Shown here piece after piece: positions 32,990-40,765 of a stretch of 64,000 nt of DNA. A program made the position numbers and the translations under genes. Source of the stretch: Halioglobus sp. (GTDB lineage Bacteria; Pseudomonadota; Gammaproteobacteria; Pseudomonadales; Halieaceae); contig JAPKAY010000010.1 in assembly GCA_028825045.1 (NCBI GenBank), positions 26,095 to 90,094 on the forward strand, in the 5' to 3' direction. The stretch's first letter is position 1. The number at the start of each line of letters is the position of its first letter. The notes beneath the pieces were generated by a model. The model was not told the origin of the DNA and made no database searches. It saw only the letters and a list, made by a program, of their open reading frames with translations.

Positions 32990-34435
32990 TTATGATCTCA
33001 GCCTGCGTACTAAACGCGACAATAGCCAGATAACACACACCAATGTCAGTACGGCACCAATAAGCATGTAGTAAAAAACCGGCGGGATCCAGCGCCATGT
33101 GGACTGCAGTTCTCCGGGCATGGCTTCGATGCGCATGTGTAAAGACTGGTAAGCTGCCTTTGCGTCGTCGCCCAAAAACGCTACCGCAAGTGGCGATTGC
33201 TCTAGAGGGTCTGATTGCATATCAAAAAAACCGCCCCCTTCATACAGCTTCCAGCGACGGTCAAACGCATAACGGGCTGGGGCTGCGGCGGGCCAACGCG
33301 GTTCGTAATGAATAAAAATATTCTCTCGTTCCAGTACGCCGCCATCCGCCAATACCGGTAGCAGGCTCTCTCCGTCGCCCGGATAGCTCACTGGCAATGA
33401 CACCCCCGCCACGGCTGCGATAGTGGGCAGCACGTCGTTGAGATTAACCAAACTGTCATTCACACCGCCTTCTTCCACGACACCCGGACCCCAGATGATA
33501 AACGGCACACGGGAACCCGCGTCAACCGTTTCGCCCTTGGCACCACGAACCTGTCCACCATACTGGCGGCTGAGAATATCGCGGCCCGTGCCGTTGTCCC
33601 CGACAAATAAAATGAGTGTTCGATCCGCCAGGCCCACCTCTTCTACCTTATCGATAACCTTACCCACTAATTTGTCCATATACGCCATCATCGCTACGAA
33701 TTTTTCCTGGTCGCTGGCTGCCTCATCCCGCATATCCGGTGTCGTTGCCCACGGGTCGTGGGCTAAGACCATCGGGTAGTAAATAAAAAACGGGGCGGAC
33801 TGGTGTTGCGTTATGTAGTCAAGGACATGGTCATTAAAGACATCGGGGCCATACACTGTCTTGTCATATTGGCGCTGGCCATCATTGTCATTTAGCGTTG
33901 GGCCCCAGTAGCGAGATGTTTTTGTCGCAGATTTTAATTGCCAGACCAGAAAGTCATCGAACCCCGCATCGGCCGGCAAGGATCCCTGTAAGGTCTCGAA
34001 CCGGTTATCAAACAACTGCCACTTGCCGACAACAACAGTGCTGTAGCCATCGGCTTTTAGCATGTGTGCAAACGTGGTTTGTTTAGGATCCAAATATCCG
34101 AAATGCGTGTAGTTACGAAAGTTGTACTGCCCAGTCATGATCTTCACTCTCGATGGGGTGCACAAGGGTTGAGCATGCGCGAAATTAAAACGCACGCCCT
34201 CCCTTGCCATCTGGTCGAGCCGGGGGGTGTCGTAGGATTCACCACCGTAGATACCAACTGTCTCAGCACCGACATCATCACTGAAGATAAGAATGATATT
34301 CATGCGCGGCTCGCCGGCTTGCGTCACACTGGCGAGTAAAACCAGCGTAGTCGTCATCAGCGGGACAAAAATCTGATACACAAGCCCGAAAGTGACCCAC
34401 CGAGCTAGCCGAACATTCGTTTGTTCGTTGCTCAC
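32990..34435 (-). CDS. Sulfatase with C-terminal membrane anchor
   Basis: About 481 residues: signal peptide, M-N-I-I-L-I-F-S-D-D-V-G, C-T-P-S-R signature at about Cys92, V-V-G-K-W-Q-L and FVGDNGTGRDILS. Unlike the other complete sulfatases, it ends in a hydrophobic helix (YYMLIGAVLTLVCVIWLLS) followed by R-L-V-R-R-L-R-S, so it is held in the membrane by both ends or by the C-terminus after signal cleavage. GTG 34435 overlaps the upstream stop as GTGA; GTG 34441 is also in frame. The CTPSR form is shared with several arylsulfatases. Confidence 0.88.
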   Translation of the reverse strand: MSNEQTNVRLARWVTFGLVYQIFVPLMTTTLVLLASVTQAGEPRMNIILIFSDDVGAETVGIYGGESYDTPRLDQMAREGVRFNFAHAQPLCTPSRVKIMTGQYNFRNYTHFGYLDPKQTTFAHMLKADGYSTVVVGKWQLFDNRFETLQGSLPADAGFDDFLVWQLKSATKTSRYWGPTLNDNDGQRQYDKTVYGPDVFNDHVLDYITQHQSAPFFIYYPMVLAHDPWATTPDMRDEAASDQEKFVAMMAYMDKLVGKVIDKVEEVGLADRTLILFVGDNGTGRDILSRQYGGQVRGAKGETVDAGSRVPFIIWGPGVVEEGGVNDSLVNLNDVLPTIAAVAGVSLPVSYPGDGESLLPVLADGGVLERENIFIHYEPRWPAAAPARYAFDRRWKLYEGGGFFDMQSDPLEQSPLAVAFLGDDAKAAYQSLHMRIEAMPGELQSTWRWIPPVFYYMLIGAVLTLVCVIWLLSRLVRRLRS

Positions 34436-36006
34436 AACCACAACATCAATTTTTCCGCCATCCGCACAAGCGGTCCGTGGTACCAGGCCACGTCCGGATC
34501 AGCCTCTGGCACCTGGTACTGAACTTGCAATTTTTGCAGGCGCTTTTTCAGGTCTTGGGTGATTTCGGTATAACCGGGCTTACCGTATAAATTAACCTGG
34601 TCTGCCGGGTCCGTCACCAGATCGAACAGCTCCCACTCATCGTTCTGATAGTAGTACAGCAGCTTGTAGCGCTGAGTGCGCACACCGTAGTGGCGCGCCA
34701 CACCATGGAAGCCTGGGTTTTCATAGAAGTGATAGTACAGGTCGCGATTCCAGGGCGGCGGATCAGCCTTGAACAATGGCAGCAGGCTGACGCCATGCAT
34801 GGGTTCCTTAGGTGTCACTCCCGCCGCGTCTAAAAGCGTGGGGGCAAAGTCGATGTTCTGCACGAGGGCATCTGACGTTGTACCAGGCTGGATGTGTCCG
34901 CGCCACTCCATCAGAAAAGGTACTTGTGATGAGACCTCATCCATCCAGCGCTTGTCGAACCAACCGTTTTCGCCGAGGAAAAAACCCTGGTCCGAACTGT
35001 AAAGTACAATGGTGTTCTCCATGAGGTTCTGAGTTTCGAGGTAGTCCAGCAGGCGACCGATTTGACGGTCCATGCTCTGCACCGAGGCAATATAGGTTTT
35101 CACATAGCGCTGAAATTTCCAGCGCAGTTCCTCCTCCTCGCTCATAGAGGCTTCTTCAAATTGGCGGTTGCCCTTGGCAAATGCTTGTTCCCATAGAGCC
35201 GCCTGTTCTGGTGTTAGCTTGTTCCCCATTTTCAATTTGACATCATTATCAGTGATGTAATCAGCGATGCGCATACGGGCGTCACGGCGCGCCGCAGTAA
35301 GGCCGCTCAGGTCGCGAAACAAGGACTCAGGTTCCTCAACCAATGCATCTTCGTCCCAATTGCGCAGCTCCTGCGGACCAGGCATCCAATCCCGATGAGG
35401 TGTTTTGTGGTTATAGAGTAAAAAGAAGGGCCTACCCTCCTTTTTTGCATGCTCCAGCCAGGCGATGGATTTCTCGGTTACGAGATCGGCCACGTAGCCT
35501 GTTGTTTCCTCGACTCCGGCGGGACTTCTAAAGGCAGGGTTGTAGTAGGTGCCCTGCTCGAACACGTTATCGATAACGTCCCAATGGTCAAAGCCAACCG
35601 GGTCGCTGTAAAGGTGCCACTTACCAATCACTGCAGTCTGGTAGCCCGCACCCTGCAGCAAGCTCGACAAGGTCTGCTGCTCGCCATTGAAAGGGCCTGA
35701 CCATTCATTGCTGTAAAATCCATTGGCATGACTGTGCAACCCGGTGAGAAGCGTCGCCCGGCTGGGACCGCAGATCGCATTGCCAACATAGGCGCGGTCA
35801 AAGCGCACCCCTCCCGCTGCGATACGGTCAATGCTGGGCGTCTCGACGAGGCTACTTCCGTAAGCACTTACAGCGCTAACAGCATGGTCATCTGAAAATA
35901 TGAAAACGATATTGGGGCGCCCTGCGGCGTTGGCAGAAAGAGTCAAGAAACCCAGGAATACGCCTACCGCTGTGCCAAAAAGCTTTGGTTTGCTTCGATT
36001 CAACAT
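34432..36006 (-). CDS. Sulfatase, first gene of the sulfatase/DUF3604 operon
   Basis: 524 residues with signal peptide (A-N-A-A-G), R-P-N-I-V-F-I-F-S-D-D-H-A, the C-G-P-S-R signature at Cys79, GKWHL, YNHKTPHRDW and LYSSDQGFFLGENGW. The CGPSR plus DQGFFLGE combination is that of choline-sulfatase/heparan-sulfatase-like S1 enzymes. GGAAGAG precedes ATG 36006 by about four to five bases. It is the promoter-proximal gene of a five-gene set in which stops and starts overlap or nearly touch. Opposite it starts a SnoaL-like gene. Confidence 0.92.
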   Translation of the reverse strand: MLNRSKPKLFGTAVGVFLGFLTLSANAAGRPNIVFIFSDDHAVSAVSAYGSSLVETPSIDRIAAGGVRFDRAYVGNAICGPSRATLLTGLHSHANGFYSNEWSGPFNGEQQTLSSLLQGAGYQTAVIGKWHLYSDPVGFDHWDVIDNVFEQGTYYNPAFRSPAGVEETTGYVADLVTEKSIAWLEHAKKEGRPFFLLYNHKTPHRDWMPGPQELRNWDEDALVEEPESLFRDLSGLTAARRDARMRIADYITDNDVKLKMGNKLTPEQAALWEQAFAKGNRQFEEASMSEEEELRWKFQRYVKTYIASVQSMDRQIGRLLDYLETQNLMENTIVLYSSDQGFFLGENGWFDKRWMDEVSSQVPFLMEWRGHIQPGTTSDALVQNIDFAPTLLDAAGVTPKEPMHGVSLLPLFKADPPPWNRDLYYHFYENPGFHGVARHYGVRTQRYKLLYYYQNDEWELFDLVTDPADQVNLYGKPGYTEITQDLKKRLQKLQVQYQVPEADPDVAWYHGPLVRMAEKLMLWL

Positions 36007-36057
36007 ACATCTCTTCCATTCACCTGCAGTGAAAATCCAATCGCTGCTCAACTGCTT

Positions 36058-36080
36058 GTATAAAGTGTATCGCTTATACT
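36058..36080. promoter_or_regulatory. Inverted repeat in the divergent promoter region of the sulfatase operon
   Basis: GTATAA (36058-36063) and TTATAC (36074-36079) form a perfect 6-bp inverted repeat with a 10-base spacer; inside it AGTGTA and TATACT form a second, near-perfect pair. It lies in the 108-base gap between the divergent sulfatase and SnoaL-like genes, so a repressor there could control both. Confidence 0.4.
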
Positions 36081-36114
36081 GGCTCTAAACACCACATACT
36101 CTGAGGAGAATTCA

Positions 36115-36573
36115 GTGAATGACCCACTCAACACGCTACTTGATCGATGTGCTGTCCAGGATGTGCTAAACACCTACGCCCGCACGTGCGATGAACGCCA
36201 TTGGGAAGAATTCGACAATGTCTTCTGTGAAGAAGTCGCCGTGAACTACGGCGGAGAGTTCAAACTTCAGGGGCGTGCGGCGGTCGTGAACATGATTCAA
36301 AGCATGCTGGGGGGATGTGGGCCTACCCAGCATCTACTGGGAAATTTCGACATTAGTATCGAGGGAGATACCGCTCACAGTCGATGCTATGTCCGTGCGG
36401 CTCACGCCGGAGTAGGAGAAGAAGAACAGTTATTTTACGAAGTCTGGGCTCAGTACCACGATACGCTGGTAAAGCGGCCAGCCGGATGGCGAATCCTGCA
36501 GCGTAGTATGATAGTCAACAAGGAGCTTGGCTCACGCGCCATCCTCAAACCGGCGCCAACTCCCCAAAGCTGA
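36115..36573 (+). CDS. SnoaL-like / nuclear transport factor 2 family protein
   Basis: 152 residues with the cone-shaped NTF2 fold pattern: L-L-D-R-C-A-V-Q-D-V-L-N-T-Y-A-R near the start, W-E-E-F-D-N-V-F, a central G-R-A-A-V-V-N-M-I segment, H-L-L-G-N-F-D-I and a W-R-I-L-Q-R strand near the end. Family members include ketosteroid isomerase-like enzymes and dehydratases, and also non-enzymes. The GTG start is decided by GAGGAG about five bases upstream. It is divergent from the sulfatase operon and could process a released aglycone; this is inference. Confidence 0.85.
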   Translation: MNDPLNTLLDRCAVQDVLNTYARTCDERHWEEFDNVFCEEVAVNYGGEFKLQGRAAVVNMIQSMLGGCGPTQHLLGNFDISIEGDTAHSRCYVRAAHAGVGEEEQLFYEVWAQYHDTLVKRPAGWRILQRSMIVNKELGSRAILKPAPTPQS

Positions 36574-36921
36574 ATGAACCGAGTTAATCATTAAAGCCTG
36601 CGAGCAGATACGCCCGCGTTCCGCCATCCGAAAACCTTACCCTGCAATGTATCTTTATCGATCGATAGATGGCATTTCGTCACTACGCCCTAAAGATTGA
36701 TAGTCACTTTAGCGAAGCCCTTTATCCAAAGCCAAAAATACAGCAATACGTATACCGATACTGCTGCGGTGCTGTCGAACTACAGACCCTATCTCGTGCT
36801 ACATCGTTGCCCGGGGGCACAATACTTGATACTAATTGGCAAGAGTCCACGTACACTCTGGACGATACCTGCAAGCGCCCATTGGGCGTATCACCGACAA
36901 TAGATTGGTAGCGACTGACTG
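36574..36921. other. Intergenic region, 348 bp, no convincing gene
   Basis: An open frame of 80 codons at 36669-36911 has no ribosome site and no recognisable composition, so I do not call it. ATCGATCGATAGAT near 36657-36670 is a short direct repeat. The rest presumably includes the promoter of the esterase gene. Confidence 0.4.
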
Positions 36922-37761
36922 ATGACAAAAGAATTCTGGTTCATACTAATCAGTATAACGCTGCTCCTGGCGTTATTGTTGCTGGTAGCCGCTAAAAAGT
37001 GGCATCTCCTGGAGACTCGCCCCGACCAGAAAATAGTTTACAAACTTCTCGCAGAAAAGGATCTCAGCCTCCACGTCTTCAAAGCGCAAAATGAAGCCGA
37101 TAGCAGCCCCAGCCCCGCAGTATTGTTCTTTCACGGTGGTGGCTGGGTGTTCGGCGGCGCGGAACAGTTCTATCCACAATGTGAGTATCTGTCTAATCAC
37201 GGCTTTACCTGCCTATCCGCGCAATACCGCCTTGGCCCAAGCCAGCAGCCCGACATTCGCGGTGCCATCGAAGATGCCCGATCCGCTCTGGAGTATCTGA
37301 CGGAGCACGCGGAGGAACTTCATATCGATCCACAACGCATCGCGGTAGGTGGCGGCTCCGCGGGTGGACATCTGGCCGCCGCACTTGGGACAGCGCTATT
37401 ACAGCCACTCGACGATACCGCTTCAGATAATGGTCTACGACCTGCCGCGCTGGTGCTGTACAACCCCATTCTTGATTTCGCGCCCGGTACTTTGAGCTAT
37501 CCGCTCGCAGCACCGTACTGGAAAAAAGTATCACCTGTTGAGCATGTTAACGGCGCAATTCCTCCAACCCTCATTCTGGTAGGCTCACACGATGCAGAAG
37601 TGCCTCTGTCTTCGATGGAGAACTTTTGTGACGAGGTGCAGAGCAAGGGAGGTCACTGCGAGATCGAGGTTTATCAAGGGCAGGGTCACGGTTTTTTCAA
37701 TCAAGCAGTGTACCTGGAAAAAACCAATCATAGAGTTCTTCAGTTTCTTGCAGCTTTATAA
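36922..37761 (+). CDS. Alpha/beta hydrolase, HSL-type esterase
   Basis: 279 residues beginning with one membrane-anchor helix (about 4-24). The oxyanion motif H-G-G-G-W is at about residues 72-76 and the nucleophile elbow G-G-G-S-A-G-G at about 142-148. The acid is probably in G-S-H-D-A-E-V and the histidine in G-Q-G-H-G-F-F-N near 250-257. This places it in the hormone-sensitive-lipase/Abhydrolase_3 group, acting on short-chain or aryl esters. It converges on the minus-strand heme protein, 51 bases away. Confidence 0.9.
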   Translation: MTKEFWFILISITLLLALLLLVAAKKWHLLETRPDQKIVYKLLAEKDLSLHVFKAQNEADSSPSPAVLFFHGGGWVFGGAEQFYPQCEYLSNHGFTCLSAQYRLGPSQQPDIRGAIEDARSALEYLTEHAEELHIDPQRIAVGGGSAGGHLAAALGTALLQPLDDTASDNGLRPAALVLYNPILDFAPGTLSYPLAAPYWKKVSPVEHVNGAIPPTLILVGSHDAEVPLSSMENFCDEVQSKGGHCEIEVYQGQGHGFFNQAVYLEKTNHRVLQFLAAL

Positions 37762-37812
37762 GCGGCCTGGCAATTTCACTCGCGACTGCAAGCAACGCAA
37801 TAATTTCCAAGA

Positions 37813-40626
37813 TTAAAGCTGTATACCGGTATCAATCCAGCGCCCAATGGTTTGGCATTCCTGGGGCGTAGCGCCGGAGTCATGCGCCGGGCCAAAATCG
37901 ATATCATCACCGTACTGCCTGTCTGTGCGCCCATCCTGCCTGGACCCTACACACTTCCAGTAGAAGAGAGAATCTCGGCCAAATTTGGCAACCCATTTGC
38001 TGGTATACGGACGCTGCAATTCGAATTTTCGGGACATTGCAGCAAGTTTTGCACCTGTTCCAGAACCACTTTCTACCGTGACGGGGCTGAACGGCGCGTA
38101 TTCGGAGCCGCCCGACGTTAGGCGGATTTCCCGTATGCCGCCCATGCCGCCCACAGCAGCAACAGTACCCTGGGCACCACCGGGCTTAAATATCAGCTTA
38201 TCCCCGACGACATAACCACTGCCTCGTTTCTGAATGACAACATTGCCGACAGACGTATGCGAACGCGGCCCGGGGTGTTTTTTCGCCCATGGCCAGTCAT
38301 ACTGTTCATAGTCCAGAGCCACCCTGGAATATAACAATCCATCTCTATTGTTCATGTCTTTATGACAACCCTGACAACGGTTAGCGAGAATGGGCTGTAC
38401 ATCCTTCAAAAACGTAATGGGTGCCGTTTTCTTAGGGAGCTGGGGGCTGGTGAGGTAGGCGTCGGTGCGCTCGAATCTCGCTAGAGCCGACTCGGAAAAC
38501 TGTCCGGCCCGCTCCTCTGAATGACCATCGTGGCAACCGTGGCAGGTTCTGGTCTCGCCCTTTCGCAGGGAATGCAGCGTGGAGTCGTGAGCGATGGCCA
38601 TGCCGTCCTTGTCCGTGCCCGCCATGATGATAGGGGTTTCGCAGGGGACCCGCATTTTTACTGATCCATCCGCCTCCAGCGGCTGAGCGCCCAATATGCC
38701 AATGGACTTATAGCCAAAAGTATTCATTGTGTTGGCGTACTCCTCCTGACGCCCTCCGCTATAAGTGTAATCCCACATCTCAGGCAACAGTACCGACAGA
38801 TTGGCGACATTCCGGGCGTAAAAACCACGGTCTTCCGTATTCACCGCGCAGCCCTGAGATGCACACTGCTCGTATAAATTGTGTAACCAACTGTACTTTT
38901 CGGCGCTGGGATAAAGCTCGGCCTGGCGGGCATCCACGACCTGCAGGTAGCACCCATAGTTGGGATTGAGCGGCTCAGGTTGATCTGGCATCGGCTGTCC
39001 GAACAAGCTCTGATAGGTGGCTATAGCTCTGCCATCATAGACTTGCCATTTTTCACTGCCCGCCATCAACTCCATCTGATTTTTATCGAACGGGTTAGTA
39101 ACAATGGGTACCTTAACCCTGTAAAGGGCTTTCTGGCAGGTGGGCTCTCCGCCCATTGCCGCCCTGTTAGCATTATGAATCCGAGTGCCTTCATAACACG
39201 AGCCTCTTCCATGCGTTACCAGGAATTCACTATTGGTATTCGGTAAGGGAGCCGCATATCCCGCCTTACCCAATGCCCGGCCCTGCCCATCCCGGCGGAC
39301 ATCAGTATCCTGATCCGTACCATAGGGGGTGGCGGCATAAATGGAACTGGGTAAATACCGCCCGCTTCCAGGCGAGTTGCTGAGATTGCCACTACCGGAG
39401 TAGCAACTCGCAGTGGAACAGCCTTCAATGTGCGGATCGTTATAATCCCAGACGTAGATGATACCCATACTGCCGACGTGGTTGGAGCGGTAGTAGTTCG
39501 ATATCGCCAGCTTGCCTTTGAAAATCTCAGCGACTGAACGAATGGCACGCAGTTGCGATATACCTTCCCCACCAGTAACACTTGGAGGCAGCCAGCCCTT
39601 GGTCTTAAGGTAAGTCGATTTGTGGCCGTTCAGAAGTACCGTACCATCGGCGCCATTGCCATCGGTACGACATAACCACCACTTGTTTTTCAACGTGCCG
39701 GGGCTACTGGCGTTACTATCAAAGCCTTTATTCTCCTGCACATTCCAACATGAGTACAGGATATCGCCAGTGCTGGTAACTGCCGGTGCCAATGCATTCT
39801 GTTCATGTGGAGTAATGTTACGAGCCTCTGTGCCATCGATATTCATCGTCCATAGCTGCATGGACTTTCCGGCGGGACTATAGCCGTATTCCTGAGAAAC
39901 ACAGTACGGTGGGTTGAAACACCGACCCGCGCCGAACTGATTGACACCCCGATGCATAACGAACTGCTGCCTGATCGGGTAGGTGTTTCCCCGATTACTG
40001 GCAAACACGATTTTGTTATTTGAGAGCCACTCAGGCTGACGCTCGATAGCGCCGGCAGGATGATGCGGGATGGGGGCGTTCGCGCCCGTTTTGAGGTCAT
40101 AAACCCAGAGTCGTGCGTGTGTCAGACCGGGGATTTCATAGATCCCCAATTTGACCCCCTCACCCCTGACTTCATTAAGTTCAGCGCCAGTTCCCACCGA
40201 GTACACAATTTTGGTTCCGTCTGGACTGACGCGCGCTTCCTGCGCGACACATATCTCCTTTGACGTAGTGCAGTTGTATATAACCTTTACGCGCCCATTG
40301 CGATCATCAATCACGACGTCAGCCTCGGCCAGGCCGCCATTTATCCTGCCCACATCGGAGGCGTGCTGCCAATTAGCGGCTTCCTTAACCGGCGTACCGG
40401 GCACCGGGGTGTTCGCCCGGGGTTGCCTGGTGTAAACGAGCTTCCACTGTGGCGCAGCCGGCGCCGCCTCCCCAGCTCTGCCGGCACCGGACGCAACCGT
40501 GCCTACCCCTTTATCGGCAGCAAAGGCATGCTGCGCAATGGCAGTCATCGACAGGAACACCAGCGCTAGCATTGCCCGGCGCTTAATTACGTGCTCTTTG
40601 CCTTTTTTGTTAGTCCTGTATCTCAA
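37813..40626 (-). CDS. Secreted diheme protein related to hydrazine synthase alpha (HzsA-like)
   Basis: About 937 residues. A signal peptide (M-L-A-L-V-F-L-S-M-T-A-I-A from ATG 40572) is followed by a TolB/WD40-like propeller, then a central domain ending in C-H-G-C-H (near residue 693) and a cytochrome c-like segment with C-Q-G-C-H (near 748). The stretch NTEDRGFYARN, ETPIIMAGTDKDGMAIAHDSTLHSLRKGE is typical of the HzsA middle-domain family. True hydrazine synthase occurs in anammox bacteria with beta and gamma subunits, which are absent here, so an oxidoreductase of unknown chemistry is meant. TTG 40626 is the longest start; ATG 40572 is better for secretion but has a poor ribosome site. 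Confidence 0.82.
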   Translation of the reverse strand: MRYRTNKKGKEHVIKRRAMLALVFLSMTAIAQHAFAADKGVGTVASGAGRAGEAAPAAPQWKLVYTRQPRANTPVPGTPVKEAANWQHASDVGRINGGLAEADVVIDDRNGRVKVIYNCTTSKEICVAQEARVSPDGTKIVYSVGTGAELNEVRGEGVKLGIYEIPGLTHARLWVYDLKTGANAPIPHHPAGAIERQPEWLSNNKIVFASNRGNTYPIRQQFVMHRGVNQFGAGRCFNPPYCVSQEYGYSPAGKSMQLWTMNIDGTEARNITPHEQNALAPAVTSTGDILYSCWNVQENKGFDSNASSPGTLKNKWWLCRTDGNGADGTVLLNGHKSTYLKTKGWLPPSVTGGEGISQLRAIRSVAEIFKGKLAISNYYRSNHVGSMGIIYVWDYNDPHIEGCSTASCYSGSGNLSNSPGSGRYLPSSIYAATPYGTDQDTDVRRDGQGRALGKAGYAAPLPNTNSEFLVTHGRGSCYEGTRIHNANRAAMGGEPTCQKALYRVKVPIVTNPFDKNQMELMAGSEKWQVYDGRAIATYQSLFGQPMPDQPEPLNPNYGCYLQVVDARQAELYPSAEKYSWLHNLYEQCASQGCAVNTEDRGFYARNVANLSVLLPEMWDYTYSGGRQEEYANTMNTFGYKSIGILGAQPLEADGSVKMRVPCETPIIMAGTDKDGMAIAHDSTLHSLRKGETRTCHGCHDGHSEERAGQFSESALARFERTDAYLTSPQLPKKTAPITFLKDVQPILANRCQGCHKDMNNRDGLLYSRVALDYEQYDWPWAKKHPGPRSHTSVGNVVIQKRGSGYVVGDKLIFKPGGAQGTVAAVGGMGGIREIRLTSGGSEYAPFSPVTVESGSGTGAKLAAMSRKFELQRPYTSKWVAKFGRDSLFYWKCVGSRQDGRTDRQYGDDIDFGPAHDSGATPQECQTIGRWIDTGIQL

Positions 40627-40649
40627 CGATTGAACAACTTCTTTCGCAT
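40623..40649 (-). CDS. Possible 8-residue leader peptide M-R-K-K-L-F-N-R
   Basis: ATG 40649 has an excellent AGGAG site about five bases upstream, the best ribosome site in front of the heme protein, yet runs only eight codons to TGA, which overlaps the TTG of the long frame as TTGA. Either translation restarts there, or a one-base change separates the true N-terminus from the rest. The basic M-R-K-K would suit a signal peptide start. Confidence 0.3.
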   Translation of the reverse strand: MRKKLFNR

Positions 40650-40765
40650 AAGGCTCCTATTGTAGCCCGATGGGCGCGACTTGGGTATATTCTCTGCGGG
40701 CAACAAGTGCTTTACCTGAAGGGCGCTGTTATCCTTCTGACTGTATATCTCAAAGGTAGTTCTGC

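Noticed and set aside
36669..36911. 80-codon plus-strand frame before the esterase gene
   Set aside because: Poor start context and no protein-like pattern.
37813..40626. True hydrazine synthase and an anammox organism
   Set aside because: Beta and gamma subunits and other anammox genes are absent, and the surroundings are those of an aerobic gammaproteobacterium.
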